Assembly (NCBI RefSeq): GCF_030272615.1
Contig: NC_081409.1
Span: forward strand, 472,188,573-472,252,572
Length of the DNA: 64,000 nt
From: Cryptomeria japonica
Taxonomy: Eukaryota; Streptophyta; Pinopsida; Cupressales; Cupressaceae
Reading direction: 5' to 3'
In this document: piece by piece, positions 21,430 to 33,900 of the stretch
Layout of the letters: every line of letters begins with the position of its first letter
Numbering within the stretch: the stretch's first letter is position 1
Notes under the pieces: generated by a model
The model's database searches: none
Seen by the model: only the letters and a program-made list of their open reading frames with translations
Told to the model about the DNA's origin: nothing
Position numbers and translations under genes: made by a program

Positions 21430-21880
21430 TCTTTTCCCGACGAATACATTTTTTTTCACTGAGGTTGATGAGACTTAGGAGTTGTACTTTGATGGCTCTA
21501 AGTGTCGTACAGGATTGGGGGCAGGGGTGGTCTTAATCTCTCCTAAAAAAAAGCCTATTCTTTTATCATATCATCTTAATTTCTTATGTACCAACAACAT
21601 TTCTGGATATGAGGCTCTTATAGATAGAATTAAAACAACCTTAGTGTTGAATGTGAAACATCTACATATTTATGGAGATTCTCAACTAATCATAAGACAA
21701 GTGACATGAGTTTATTAAGCTAAGAAAAACAAATTATCACAATATAGAGACATAGCTATATCCTTGTTGCAAAAATTCGATTCTTAGACCATGGAGCCCA
21801 TTTCTCAAAAAGATAATCAACATGCTGATGCAATGGCATGTGTTGCCTCTCTTGTGTCTCTAGAGGACCCCTTGGTAAAT
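21430..21880 (+). pseudogene. Second, archaeal-type RNase H (aRNH) of G2
   Basis: All four catalytic blocks are readable: YFDGSK (Asp), SGYEALID (Glu), YGDSQLII (Asp) and HADAMA (Asp). It lies downstream of the native RNase H and upstream of integrase, the normal place in plant Tat elements. One stop follows RQVT, and a second precedes MEPISQKDNQ. The enzyme removes the RNA strand of RNA-DNA hybrids during reverse transcription. Confidence 0.85.
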
Positions 21881-22129
21881 CTTAAATTCACAATTCACAA
21901 CCTCATTACCCCGACTATTGCTGATAATCCTAGTGATGTAGCATATTATTGCATTATATATTCTGATGAATGGTACTCACACATCATGAGATATTTGAGT
22001 GATAGTACCTTTCTTGACTATGTGAATAAGAAATATAGGGCTAGGATTCACAAATTGGCTACTAGATACATTATCCTTTCTAATGTTCTTTATAGGAGGG
22101 GTTATAATGCTCTTCTCCTTCGATGCTTA
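21881..22129 (+). pseudogene. Integrase N-terminal approach of G2, interrupted by element 2
   Basis: The frame continues through YSDEWYSHIMRYL and RIHKLATRYIILSNVLYRRG to LLLRCL, the conserved approach to the integrase zinc finger. It stops exactly at the element 2 insertion. The other side resumes at 28817 in register, but the HHCC zinc-finger residues are not recognisable there. Confidence 0.7.
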
Positions 22130-22916
22130 TGTTGCCAAATGCACACTCCAATGAGAAATTGTAGGTGATTGAAGGTTTTGTCATTGATGGCAACCTTGCA
22201 ATCATATGATACTGGAAAAACAAATATACCGGCACCGGCAATGACAAACTCTACATCGGCACACAGAACATCGATAGTGAAAGGATGGATACCGACACTC
22301 TAGCCGACAGGAATTTTGTTGATAATATATTTTGTAATTAATTGTAAAATCATTGTAAGCCGACATGGCAAGTTGTAATAAGACTCATATATGTATGAGA
22401 TCATTGTAGAACATTTATGAATAAGGTAATAGGCAAAATTATGCAGACCTAATATGTGAATTATAGGTTAAGGGTTTATGTATGAAGCAGATCTAAAAAT
22501 GGTACTGGATCTGTCATAGCAGATGGTAATTTGAAGCAGTACAAGACATTGGATTTGTATAATCCATTTTTGTAAGTCAGCGTGACTTCCTTTGTAATTG
22601 AGCAATGAGCTATAGGCACTTGGCCTTCCTGCATGTGTAGGCCCCTTTTGTAAAACAGTTTTATTCCCTTATTGGCCAGTAAGTGAATATTATGGGTCAC
22701 AAATCCCACTGAGGTTTTTCCCACACTGGGTTTCCTTGTTAAACTACTATGTTATGGTGTGCTTTTCATGTGGTTGTTGTTATTCTTGTTTACTACATTA
22801 TTTTGGGATTACCGATACACAGTATTGATATGCTCTACATGTTTTGATTCAAGTAAAATTAGTCACTGGTTAGATACTGATTCACCCCCCTCTCAGTATC
22901 TTTGGGAATCCTAACA
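22130..22916 (+). repeat. 5' LTR of element 2
   Basis: TGTTGCCAAATGC to GGGAATCCTAACA. It contains ACCGGCAC- and ACCGAC-type motifs, the block CCTTCCTGCATGTGTAGGCCCC, the TTTTTCCC / GGGTTTCC core at 22682-22760, and TTCACCCCCC before the terminus. Confidence 0.9.
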
Positions 22917-22918
22917 AT

Positions 22919-22930
22919 TGGTATCAGAGC
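22919..22930 (+). promoter_or_regulatory. Primer binding site of element 2
   Basis: TGGTATCAGAGC follows the LTR after AT and is complementary to initiator tRNA-Met. The leader beyond (AACAGCTTGAGGAAGATG) is nearly the same as in element 3 and C1. Confidence 0.9.
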
Positions 22931-22969
22931 TTGATCCTCTATTTTCAGAATCCTAACAGCTTGAGGAAG

Positions 22970-24024
22970 ATGTTGTCACCGGTAGAGATGGAAAACTTGA
23001 GAGAAAAATTGAAAACAACTCTTTCAGACTATGATGCAGAAAAGGTGAAGAATATCAAACTGGAAGATGATCTAAAGGCTGCTCAGGATATCATTCAAAC
23101 GCTTCAAGAAAATCTTACCATTGTAAGAAATAAGAGAAGAGAATTTGTGAAAAGATGCAGAATGAGAATGATGAAAAAGAAACTCTTAATGATCTGGTAA
23201 ACAAGCTAAGACAAGAGATCAGTACAACACAGAATGAGATGCAGGATATGACTATGAGATTTTGTAAAGAAATTGAAGATAGGAAGAAGATTGAAGAAGA
23301 CTTCGCCAGAAGACTAAATGATGCTGGAAATGAGAACACAAGACTTAGTCATGAAAATGATATGTTGAAGACAAATCTAATGCACACACAAAATGACAGA
23401 ATTGAACTCATAAGACAGAAAGGAATCTTGGAAAGTGAACTAATTGCTGCAAATCATCACAAAGAAAAATTCAAGAAAAGTTCAGAAGAACTTGGTGACA
23501 TGCTGAAGAATCAGAAACCTAATGGTGATACAAATGGGCTTGGCTTTGAAGTTGGTGAAAGCTCTGGTACTGCAAATAATCATGATCATAGCAAACTAGT
23601 AAGACAACCTACTACTTACAAATTTAATGGCAAATGCTTTAAATGTAACAAGTATGGTCATAGAGAAAATTAGTGTAGATCTAGAAATTATTAGAACACT
23701 AATACACCCACCGGTCAATGTTCTAAATGCAACAAAGTTGGTCATAATTCAGAAAATTGTAGAATGAATGTGAGATGTTATGTTTGTGGAAGATTTGGGC
23801 ACTTATCTAATCAATCCAGAACACATATTGACATAGGATATGGGAAAGCTATTCAAAAGAACAATGTGACTTTTTATTTCTGTAACAAGATCAAACATAT
23901 TGGTAAATTTTGCAAAAGTAAGGCATCACCGACAAATAACAAAGGTCCTAGTTTGAAAGGTAAAGAAAAAGTTGAAGAGGTAAAGCAAGAATTTTCAAAA
24001 CAACGGATCAGAAAGTCAGATTAG
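22970..24024 (+). pseudogene. ORF1 of element 2: coiled coil and four zinc knuckles
   Basis: The ATG at 22970 starts MLSPVEMENLREKLK. A frame change near 23155 leads into a long helical region (KLRQEISTTQNEMQDMT), a glycine/serine linker with GLGFEVGESSGTAN, then four knuckles. They are CFKCNKYGHREN with its last part broken by a stop, CSKCNKVGHNSENC (intact), CYVCGRFGHLSNQS (last Cys lost) and FYFCNKIKHIGKFC (first Cys lost). A lysine-rich tail ends at 24024. It is homologous to ORF1 of elements 3 and B. The likely role is RNA-binding gag-like protein; the capsid fold is not recognised. Confidence 0.8.
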
Positions 24025-24403
24025 AATGTTGATATGATTACACCTCCACTGGTAGAATAGAGTAACACTCCACTGGTAGGAGGCTCCTCATCTAATTGAA
24101 GAAAATTCTTTTGGGGGTTTAGCAACAAATGAAAAACATGCTATTATTCCCTCAGTTGATGGTGAGAAGTTGAAATTACTTCTATACCGATAGATGACTT
24201 AAGTCGTGACTTAACCAGCAAGCATTAAATGTGGTAGTTGGCAAAAATAACATTATAAAGTAAGTGCTTTGGCTCTTTTTCCATTCACTGAGCATTCAAA
24301 TCTTTGAGAGCGCAAAAATTCCCAAGTGAAGGTACTCCAAGCAAAGAAGTGAAAAAATCCATCAAAGCATTCATCCTTAAGGTAGATTGAGTTATTTATA
24401 GCT
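24025..24403 (+). other. ORF1-ORF2 spacer of element 2 with TATA-like box
   Basis: No open frame of note. CATTATAAAG at 24251-24260 is followed by CCATTCACTGAGCATTC, then GAGAGCGC, about 150 bases before the ORF2 ATG. The arrangement parallels elements B and 3. Confidence 0.45.
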
Positions 24404-27400
24404 ATGGCATCTTCATCCACTCCTAAATTCATTGCAAACCGTATTGTTGTTGAAGTTGTTAAGCAACCTAGACCCATTTTTCAGCTAGTTCCCGAAATTG
24501 CTAAGAAAGATGACAGCATAGGTGCATTCTCCCAAATCCCTAAAGGAGTAGTATATGCTGAAGACCCTAGAATGTATATACATTGTCATATTGATGAACT
24601 AGGTGATGATGAAATTAGGAATATGTATGAGATTGTAATCTGTGATGAATCCAGAAATGTCAAACCTGAACACAAGATAGTAGAAACCCTAGGCTTCACT
24701 GAAATACTTAGTATCCTGGATTTCCCCAAGGATATCATAAGGATTGTGTTAAGAAGAGTACATAATGAATTTTTCTGGTTAGACTCTATTTACAAGATCA
24801 TAAAAGAAGCGATAAGGACAGTAACAGGGTTACCTTCCACCACAAACAGGCCTGACAAAACTAAGAAGGTCTCAAATGACTTAGTGACAAACCTAACTAG
24901 TGCAACATTTGATAAAAGATCACTAAGGGTAAATGATGTAAAGGACACAAATATCAGATTTATTAGTATGATCTTAGGTTACAAGGCTACACATGCAAAT
25001 AGGTTAAACTCAGTTTCTAGCCTATGTATTAAGAGTGCCTATAATATGGTAAATGATAATGCAAGGATAGACATATGTGAATGGCTTAAAGATGAGCTAA
25101 TAGACAATCTAGGAAATATCAAAAGGGAAAAGAAAGGAACATTCAGATTTGGAAACCTACTTGTTTGTCTAATGCTATACATAACCAAACAAGTACCCGG
25201 TATTGGTGCTAATGATTTTGGATTTGATATATCGATAGGAAAACAACTTTTAGAATTGCTGAACAATATGGGAGAGAACAGGGAGAAAACCATAAATGAG
25301 CACTTTCAAGAACTAAAGGCTCGAATGAAAACAAGAGTAAGGCTATCACAAGCTATTGTGGATAAGTACCAAAAGAAAATCTATTTTGTAATAAAGAAAG
25401 ATGAAATTTGGATGGAGGCAGTTATTCCTAGAACCATCTGGGTAACTGAAATGGGGTATGAGACTAATGACAACATAATAGAAACTTATGCAAAATTCCT
25501 CTTGGAAGCTTCTAAGGAATCAGAAGAAAAGGTATTTGGTAATGCTGAAACTATAGAAAGGCAAATTAAATCAAGGAAAAGAGTTAAGAAGGTTGAGGCA
25601 ACTGTTAGAAAAGGAACTCGGCAGACAAAATCTATTAAAGAAGATGTGTTAAAACAAACCAGTATAATTGAAAGTGAGTTGGAAGCACTTCAACTGAAAA
25701 CTCACCTTTCACCGGTTGGAACTTCTTCAGAAAGTGACATACCTATTGTATTTAGGAGAGTTGAAAGGAAAAGAAAACCTTCACCGACACCTTCTCCTAC
25801 ACCAAAGAGGACAAGACAAAAGCAACAAGCAGTGAGGCCCCCAGTAAAGAAATTAACTCCAAACAAAAGAAGATGAATCCTAAGAAGAAGACACAACAAA
25901 TTATTGCACCCATTGATAAACTTGTCAGTGAAATTATAGAGGATGGAAAGTTGAAGAACATCAAAAAATTATATGACACACTATCCACTGATGACAAAGA
26001 GAAAGTAGAGAATAGTGTAATCTTACACTTAGATATTTTCAAGAAATTTTTGATGCAAGTTGTTGATGAAATACCAACAGATCTATATAATAGACTAGAA
26101 GCTAGAAGAGTAGCTATTGTTGAGCTAGATAAGAAAATAAAGATTGAAAAACTACTTTTAGTGCACCCTGTTAACTCATCTGATGAGATAGATCAATTAA
26201 TCTCTGATGCTAACTGGTTAGTATTCTCAACTACTCACTAGCATGTAGCACTGATGGTAGGAAGAGTGAATCAGGTAATAGAGGAAATAATAAATGCATG
26301 GGACATATTCCTGGTAGAAAAAGAGAAACAAGAAGAGTATCAAAAACCTAAAACCTTCAAGGTATATAAAAAGGACAAGGAAAAAGGAAAAGGCAAGGTA
26401 GGTGGACCTCCCAATATAAAGATAATAGACAACTTACCTCCACCTTCCTCTAGATACTCCAACGGTAGACACTACTGACAATCAATTGGAAATTGAGAGT
26501 ATGGACACACCACAAGAGGATACAAATCCTGATTCTGAGGTGTTATATATAGTGAACATTGACACTCAGGAAGTCAATATTGTGGTGGTTAAGGAATCTA
26601 CTAAGAAATCAGATGTGGCAATAGAGCCACTGATAGGAAATATTGTAGTAGAAAACATTGAAATTGGGGAACTAAAACATCTTGAAGGATCAAGTGAACC
26701 CCCAGACACTGGAAAGGCAAAAACCACAACTGTGCATATTGATGCATCCACTAAGCCACCAGAACCTACTGAAACTAAAAAACCAATTGAGTCACCAGCA
26801 ACAGGCAGCACAGAGGAAAAACCGGCAGTGGACAACATAGAGAAATAGGTGAAGAAATAGGCTCCTTCACAGGTACTGACAGAGATAGTGCCACTGACCC
26901 AACATGAAAAGCCTAAAATTTTGTTTGTAGAAATGCAAACCCAAACAGATCCTCCAGAGAAAGAGGAAAGCAAAGCTACAACTACAACCGGTGGATTACA
27001 GATTGTAAAAACTGTTGGACAAACATCCGGTACAACCATGGCAGAATTCAAACCTACTAATGTAGCTGAGGTCTTATTAGATTCAATAAAGAAAATAACA
27101 GAGTGAAATGCACAAGCCTATAAGGCTATAGATGACACTTTACCAATTTTGAAGATGATAGCACCAAAGTGCAGTGTTGAAAATAAAGATTCTTTGAGCC
27201 ATTTAGACACATTGTCTAAGTATATAACCGACAACCTAATAACACTGGACAAAATAAATGAGGATACATTTAAGGAAAGAATGATTAAAGAGAAAGAAAA
27301 ATTCTTTATGGAAATTGTGAATAAGAACAAAGAGGAAATGGATACTCTTTTATCCGAACTCAGTGAAATCATTCTTGACTTCAAGAAATTGTACAGGGAC

Positions 27401-27823
27401 ACCTGCAAAACAGATGTATTAACAAAGGATCTTGACAAAGAAATCAGAAAAGCACAGGATAAGATTAATAATATTGCTGATAATCTGATTGGAACATCAG
27501 ACTCATTTTTGGAATTAGAGAAGAAAATTGCAGAGCAGGAAGAGAAAATCAAGAAACTGGTAAATGAAAAACAAAGAATAAAGGACAAAGCAAAGGACTT
27601 AAAATGCAGACTTGGTCCAAGAATAGAGTATCTTATTTCTTTGAGAAAAGAAATATCTAAGGCTCTGGTTCCCAGACTAAAGACACTGAAAGAGAAAATG
27701 CACATACTCACTCATATAGTACAAAGGACTCAAGAAGCGATAAAAGATCGCAAAACATTCAACAATGCAATAAATCTAGTTTTGACAGACGTTTTTCAGA
27801 TTATAACCCACTGGTTACAATAA
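24404..27823 (+). pseudogene. ORF2 of element 2: unknown multi-part protein
   Basis: The ATG at 24404 (MASSSTPKFIANRIVVEV) opens 490 uninterrupted codons, the best-preserved copy of this family here. Blocks shared with elements 3 and B: PEIAKKDDSIGAFSQIP near residue 30, RVHNEFFWLD near 120, FRFGNLLVCLMLY near 250, then IYFVIKKDE and MGYE near 330-350. A basic linker (SPTPKRTRQKQQAV) precedes a stop at 25876. Overlapping frames carry on to 26478, then 26486-27106 (acidic, PPEPTETKKP) and 27149-27823, a 224-codon coiled coil (KLVNEKQRIKDKAKDLK). Two frameshifts and a few stops break what was probably one polypeptide of about 1140 residues. No described domain is recognised. Confidence 0.75.
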
Positions 27824-27870
27824 TTCAGGTAGGACTCCACTGACAACGAATGACAAACTTTGTCATTGAT

Positions 27871-28028
27871 GTCAAAGGGGGAGTAGAGGAATGAGAAAAA
27901 TGGTTCATTTGCTTGAGGGGAGCACACAGTTTTGGTAAGACATTTTTCGCAGACTATTTTTGGATATCATTTTTGAACACTTTTTGATTTTTCTCATGAG
28001 TGTTGCCATCAATGCCAAAGGGGAAGAT
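27871..28028 (+). promoter_or_regulatory. Polypurine tracts of element 2
   Basis: GTCAAAGGGGGAGTAGAGG at 27871 and GCCAAAGGGGAAGAT at 28014-28028, the latter abutting the 3' LTR. Both follow a CATTGATG or CATCAATG phrase, as in elements 3 and C1. Confidence 0.7.
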
Positions 28029-28816
28029 TGTTGGCAAATGCACACTCCAATGAGAAATTGTAGGTGATTGAAGGTTTTGTCATTGATGACAACCTTGCAA
28101 TCATATGATACCGGCAAAACAAATATATCGGCACTGACAATGACAAACTGTACACTGACACACAAAACACCGACAATGAAAGGATGGATACCGACACTCT
28201 GGCCGATAGGAATTTTGTTGATAATATATTTTGTAATTAATTGTAAAATCATTGTAAGCTGACATGGCGAGTTGTAATAAAACTCATATATGTATGAGAT
28301 CATTGTAGAACATTTATGAATAAGGTAATAGGAAAAATTATGCAGACCTAATATGCGAATTATAGGTTAAGGGTTTATGTATGAAGCAGAGCTAAAAATG
28401 GTACTGGATCTGGCATAGCAGATGGTAATTTGAAGTAGTACAAGACATTGGATTTGTATAATCCATTTTTGTAAGTTAGTGTGACTTCCTTTGTAATTGA
28501 GCAGTTAGCTCTAGGCACTTGACCTTCCTGCATGTGCAGGCCCCTTTTGTAAAACAATAATATTCCCTTATTGGCCAATAAGTGAATATTGTGGGTCACA
28601 AATCCCATCGAGGTTTTTCCCACATCGGGTTTCCTCGTTAAACTACTGTGTTATGGTGTGCTTTTCATGTGGTTGTTTTTATTCTTGTTTACTACATTAT
28701 TTTTGGTTTACCGGTACACAGTATTGATATGCTTTACATGTTTTAATTCAAGTAAAATTAGTAACTGGTTAGATACTGATTCACCCCCCCTCTCAGTATC
28801 TTTGGGAATCCTAACA
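28029..28816 (+). repeat. 3' LTR of element 2
   Basis: TGTTGGCAAATGC to GGGAATCCTAACA, 788 bp, colinear with the 5' copy. The block CCTGCATGTGCAGG at about 28529 is closer to a palindrome than in the 5' copy. The conserved core lies at 28586-28660. Confidence 0.9.
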
Positions 28817-29921
28817 ACTTAAACAAGGCTGAAATCCCTATTTCTCTTGAGGAACAAATTCAGGTGCTTGTGGGGGACATTTTGGGGTTAGATCTTTAGT
28901 TCAGAGATTGCTCTGAATGGGATATTATTGGAAAACCATGGAAAATTATTCCTTTGTGTTTGTTAAAAGATGTCACCAGTGTTAGCAACATAGCAATTTG
29001 ATCCATGCCCGTGCCTAAGAACTTCGATCTCAAGTGTTGTCTTGTCCTTTTTCTACATGGGGTTTGGATCTCATTGGTAAAATATCCCCTCCCTCATCTA
29101 AAGGACATACCTTCATCATAACTGCCACTGATTACTTTAGGAAGTGGGTGGAAGTCGTTCCTCTTCGATCCACTACCACTGAAGTAATTTGTCAATTGAT
29201 TTTGGAAAACATAATTTTCCGATTCAGGATACCTTCTTGCTTAGTTTCGGATAATGGAACCTCATTCAAAAATAAGGATGTGAATAATTTTCTCAAGAAA
29301 TATCATATTCAACATGAATTTTTTACACTTTATTATCCTCAATCAAATGGTCAAGCTGAGTCTTCTAATAGGATAATTGATCAAATTCCTTGAAAGACTG
29401 TAAACAAGCATGGTAAGGATTGGAGTACTCAATTAACCCATTCTCTATGGGCTTATGGCACGAGTGTACATGTTTCTATGAGTTGTACTCCTTATAATAT
29501 TTTTTATGGTGTTGATGCCATTATGCCTTTGGAGTTAGAAATTCCTTCTTTGAGATTTCATCTTAGGGGTATAGTGGATGATGATTCCTATAGAGAGAAA
29601 ATACTTCAACAACTCGAGATGCTCCATGAAAGGCATATAAATGCCCTCAAACATATTCAATAATATCATAAAACATTGCAACAAATATATAATGATAAGG
29701 TTATTCAACGTTCCTTCTCAGTAGGTGATTTAGTCCTTTACAAGAATCAGCGCAACATGAATGCCTTACTTGAGGAGAAAGGAAAATTCAGCCCTAATTG
29801 GCTTGGACCATACATTTTTGTTGAGGTCTATGGATCAGGTTCTTACAAGATAGTAGATGTGTAAGATACGCCTATCAAGGAACCCATAAATTCTATGCAC
29901 CTTCGTAGATACTATGCCTAG
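28817..29921 (+). pseudogene. Integrase of G2 (core and C-terminal region)
   Basis: After a decayed zinc-finger stretch, the catalytic core reads WGLDLIGKIS (first Asp), CLVSDNGTSF (second Asp) and NGQAESSNRI (Glu), spaced as a D,D-35-E integrase. A stop follows DQIP. Downstream pieces give TPYNIFYGVDAIMPLE and the C-terminal block SPNWLGPYIFVEV. The pol frame ends with a TAG at 29919-29921. The enzyme would insert the DNA copy into chromosomes; this copy is broken. Confidence 0.85.
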
Positions 29922-30489
29922 TTCTCCCTCTCTTTCTCTCTCTCTTTATCTTTCTAGTCTACTTTTTGTTCTCTCTCTATATCTTTTTATTCAAAATTGG
30001 GTAATATGTTAGCATGTCTTCATTAAAGTATGTAGGAAAAAAAGATGTTATATTGTTTGGTCTACATTACTTCATTCTTGACAAGCATGTTTCATTACTT
30101 TATTGTTTGTCTTGGATTCTTTTATCTAAAATATAATTGATTTACATTTCATATGTGCTAGCATGTTATACAATTTCATATGTGCTAAGTAAAATTATAT
30201 CATATTGTGTTTCATTAGAGAAAATTAAATCATATTAGTCATATAGTTCTTATGCTTAATACATTCTTCTTTTACATTGTCAAAGTAGTATTTAATTAAA
30301 TACTTAGTTATTTAATTAAATCACACATGTATCAATTTAATCATGAAGCATTGAGAAATCAATCACATGGAAATTAAAATTAGATATACATGTTCATCAC
30401 TCAATATGTTACTTCTAATCTAAGCAATGCATACATTGTTTAAGCATTAAAACAACATATCCATGAGTATAATAATATATACATCAATA
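29922..30489 (+). other. G2 spacer after pol
   Basis: A/T-rich, with a CT-repeat near 29926-29960 and no gene that I can see. It separates pol from the antisense PMD gene. Confidence 0.5.
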
Positions 30490-31712
30490 CATCAAGATCA
30501 TCTCCTATCCCTAGGACTAGTAGCTGGAGTATGGTGGCTAGATGCTCCCTCCTGATTTGGCCATGGGGGTGTATCATGATATGGACCATGAGTGACTCTG
30601 CAAGGAACTCCTGCGATCCCTATCCATCATAATCCCATGGTATGTGGCTGCCTTTGTCCGTGACATTGCTAGGTCACACTCTGTCTATCGTAATATCTCT
30701 CATAGGACCTCCATCTCCATCTGAATAGGGGAGAAAAGGTCCATGTGTCATCCTCCATTCCTTAGGGATTTGTGTGATATCTATGAGGAACTAGGAATGT
30801 GTACAATCACGATGAGGTCTGTCACTACATTCTTAATAAGAGAATGCCACTCTTGGATGGTAGCTGCAAGAAAGAAATTTTTTATCAGTAACATTATATA
30901 TCATCAAATCTAAATAAGTAAGATACATAAGTTAATCAATAACAAGACACCTTACTTGTATCTCCCTCTCTCCAGTAGGGATCATGGAAAGTGACCTCCT
31001 GAGACTGGGACCTGCTAGGCTCTCCACACTTGTACTGTCTCTTTAGGGTAGGTGTGGGCCGATGGCGACTAGGATCAGGACCCCTTATAGGGTCCTTCTT
31101 CATCTGTAATGGGAGACTCAGTGGATCTAGGGCTATGGTATCCTCCATAGAGTGATGAGGAACTGCATCTAACTCATCCTCCTCCTTAATCTTGTCGTCA
31201 TCCTCATTCTCCTCTTCCTCATCCTCATCCTCATCCTCCTCCTTGTCATCCTCCTCCTTCTCCTCCTCCTCCTCCTCTTTGTCCTCATCATTATCTCCAT
31301 CTTGATCTCCCTCTCCAGTGTTAGGATCATCTCCACCTGCCTCCTGCTCTCCTATGTCGTCTGCCTAATCATCTGAGCTCTCCGCGGATGTATCAGATCC
31401 CTCTCCATCATCTGACTATCTCCATGGTCTGGGGTTCCCTCCAAGGAATTTTGCTGGGAAGATGGCTCTAGGGTATGTCCTCCCCCACCATGTGATGTAC
31501 CGCTGGTGCACACCCAAATCATCTCTATAGTCTATCACAATGTCTTGATCCATCCCATCCGAATCTGTGATGTTGATCTCATCTCTGGTAGGCCTAGGAA
31601 TGTCTCCTAGCCTCAAAATCATGCGTGAGTATCAGATGTACACAAGAACATCAGTAGGAACACACTGCTCTAACTCGAATTGCCATCAGACTCGGTCGAA
31701 GTAGAAGGAAAC

Positions 31713-32689
31713 AGGGTGAACTCGCAATACTGGTTCCCACTTTTTGACCAACTTTGACACTTAGATGAGCATTTTGAAAAAAACCTTGACTTTTCGACAC
31801 CTATACCTTTTAAACCACTAAAAATTTGGAGATGATGTAGACTAGTTATTTGTAACATTTTGTTTGTAGATTCTAAATATCTTTTTTTCAATTTTTTTAA
31901 AATAAAATTTTATTGATTTTTCCATCTCCCTCAAAAAGTAGTTTTTTACAGCAAACAACTTTTTTTAAGAGTGATGTGCATCCCAAAATGCATAACTTTG
32001 TTTTATATAAATGATATAAACTTAATTCTTTTGGATTTTGGTTTATAACATTAGTAATAAAGGCATGCAGTTGGTTTTATAGTGATATGTTGAATATTTT
32101 TCATTTTTTTAAGTTTTTAAGTTTGACTAATTATAATTTGGATATAGGTATATGTTTGAACACATAACTTGTTCTATATATATTAAATTTCAATTTTATC
32201 TTTTTGTTAGAAAGAAGACATCAATACCTAGTGCATAGATATTTTTCAATTTTGTTTTGAATTAGTTTACTATTTTTTCCAATGCGTTGAACAAAGAAGT
32301 TCATGATTGGTGAAAAACCTACATTCATAAGAAATATAATAAAAATATATTAAAAATTATACTATTTGGAAAGCTTATAATAAGGACTTAATACATAAAA
32401 AAATAAAACTTCTAAATGAATTCATTTGACCCCCCAAAAGCTAATGTAAAATTTGTTTTTTATCAGCATTTGATAGATGCAAAGGAGACTCCATTGCAAG
32501 TATGATTTATAAGTAGAGAGGTTCTATCTAATAAATTTTGATCTAAGAGCCTTTGATATAACTCTCTTCAATTAATTACTTCAAATGGGACCTCTTAAAG
32601 CTTAAGTCATTATATTTTCTAAAAAATGCATGATTTCAACAAAAATCAAGATGTACCAAAAAGTGGGAACCAACATTGTGAGTTCACTC
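31713..32689. mobile_element. 977-bp inverted-repeat DNA transposon in the PMD gene
   Basis: The ends are imperfect inverted repeats of about 33 bp: GGGTGAACTCGCAATACTGG at 31714 and the inverse of it (ending GTGAGTTCACTC) at 32657-32689. Both include TGGTTCCCACTTTTTG. Each side is flanked by AAC (31710-31712 and 32690-32692), a 3-bp target duplication. Removing the insert and one AAC puts the PMD frames on either side back in register. The interior is A/T-rich without a transposase, so it is non-autonomous. A 3-bp duplication is compatible with PIF/Harbinger or CACTA types, but the ends do not settle the class. Confidence 0.75.
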
Positions 32690-33714
32690 AACGACTATGT
32701 GGCTGTACTCCCCCTCTATTAGACTTTTCCTCTGCATGCTAAACATCTACCTATGTATCCCTACCCATATGTACATCCTTAGGTAGGGTCTCCATATGAC
32801 TTCACCTATTGTCAATCTATCTAAGCTCAACCTCCAATGTAGGAGATCATCCAATCACCACTTGTGGGTAAGGGGATAAGAAAATACCCTATGCTTCTCT
32901 GGAACAAAGTCTATAGGGGCTCCAACAAGCCTAGTGTAGGTCATATGCTCGAACATCCATACCTATAGTTGCATGCATGTCATTGGGCTGCATCCTTGTC
33001 TAAACACATACTCCCCAAGGTTGTGATAGAGATGCACAAGCATGCTCTGACCCCAAGAGTATACCCTCGTATGTCTCTCCATCACTCAGATACTGTAAAT
33101 GAGTCCTCCATGCATATGTGTGTCATGCCCATTAGGGCACATGACTAATGCAAGGGTCACAATCATGAGTTGACTCACTAATGGAACCTTGTTGGTAGGG
33201 TGTAGGAGCTAGATGACCATGATACAAACCCTCGTCTCACCAAGCATCACTCTCCCCATAGCATATACCTACTCTCTCCTAAAATCCTCCTTTGTCCAGT
33301 CAGATTGATATCTCACGGTCTCCCCCCTAATGGGAAGGTGTAGAATGGGGTATACATCCTCAAGGGTGACCGCCATCTCCCCCACAGGTAATGAGAATGT
33401 CAAGGTGTCTGCATCCCACCTTTCCATCAGCGCCATCAACATCGCAGCATGGAATCTGATGTCCAACATAGTCATCACATCCCACAAGCCCACTGCATGT
33501 AGCAAATCACTCTCCCCCGCTATCAGCCTTGGGATCTTCTCCCGAAGGCTTTAAAAGGTGAGTCCGACGATATGCTCACGGATGTATGGAAATGTCTACA
33601 AAAAGAAAAACATTCTAACATCAGTAATCAACCATCATTATCATCTAATCAATGCAATCATTCTATCAATTCTAATATTCAATCACCTGATCTCATGTCA
33701 TTGTTGGTCACCCC

Positions 33715-33900
33715 GAACAAGGACCAGGGTGCCCTGAATGGACCAGGGAACCCTACCAGGGTGCCCAAGTGGGACAAAGGCACCCAGATGGGACCAAGGC
33801 ACTCTAGGAGGACCATAGTGCCCCCTTGGGACCAGGGCATGCTAGGGGGACCAGGGTGCCCTAGGACCCCTAGGTGCCCAAAGAGGAGGCCCAGACCTGG
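33715..33900 (+). repeat. GGACCAGGGTGCCCT minisatellite in PMD intron
   Basis: Degenerate tandem copies of GGACCAGGGTGCCCT, roughly 20-25 bases per unit, lie within the first PMD intron. The inverse of the motif, GGCACCCTGGTCC, occurs in the 3' LTR of G2 at about 34662, with variants elsewhere in both LTRs. Confidence 0.7.

Larger units (their letters stand above)
22130..28816 (+). mobile_element. Complete non-autonomous LTR element 2
   Basis: LTRs of 787 and 788 bp flank 5.1 kb. Target-site copies are GCTTA (22125-22129) and ACTTA (28817-28821), four of five bases identical. Order: LTR, Met-type primer site, ORF1 (coiled coil, four knuckles), spacer with TATA-like box, ORF2, polypurine tracts, LTR. 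No pol domain is present. By eye about 50 positions differ between the LTRs, mostly C/T and G/A transitions. It inserted into the integrase region of G2. Confidence 0.9.

Noticed and set aside
31190-31340. CTC/TCC microsatellite
   Set aside because: On the reverse strand it is an in-frame acidic tail of the PMD protein, as usual for this family.
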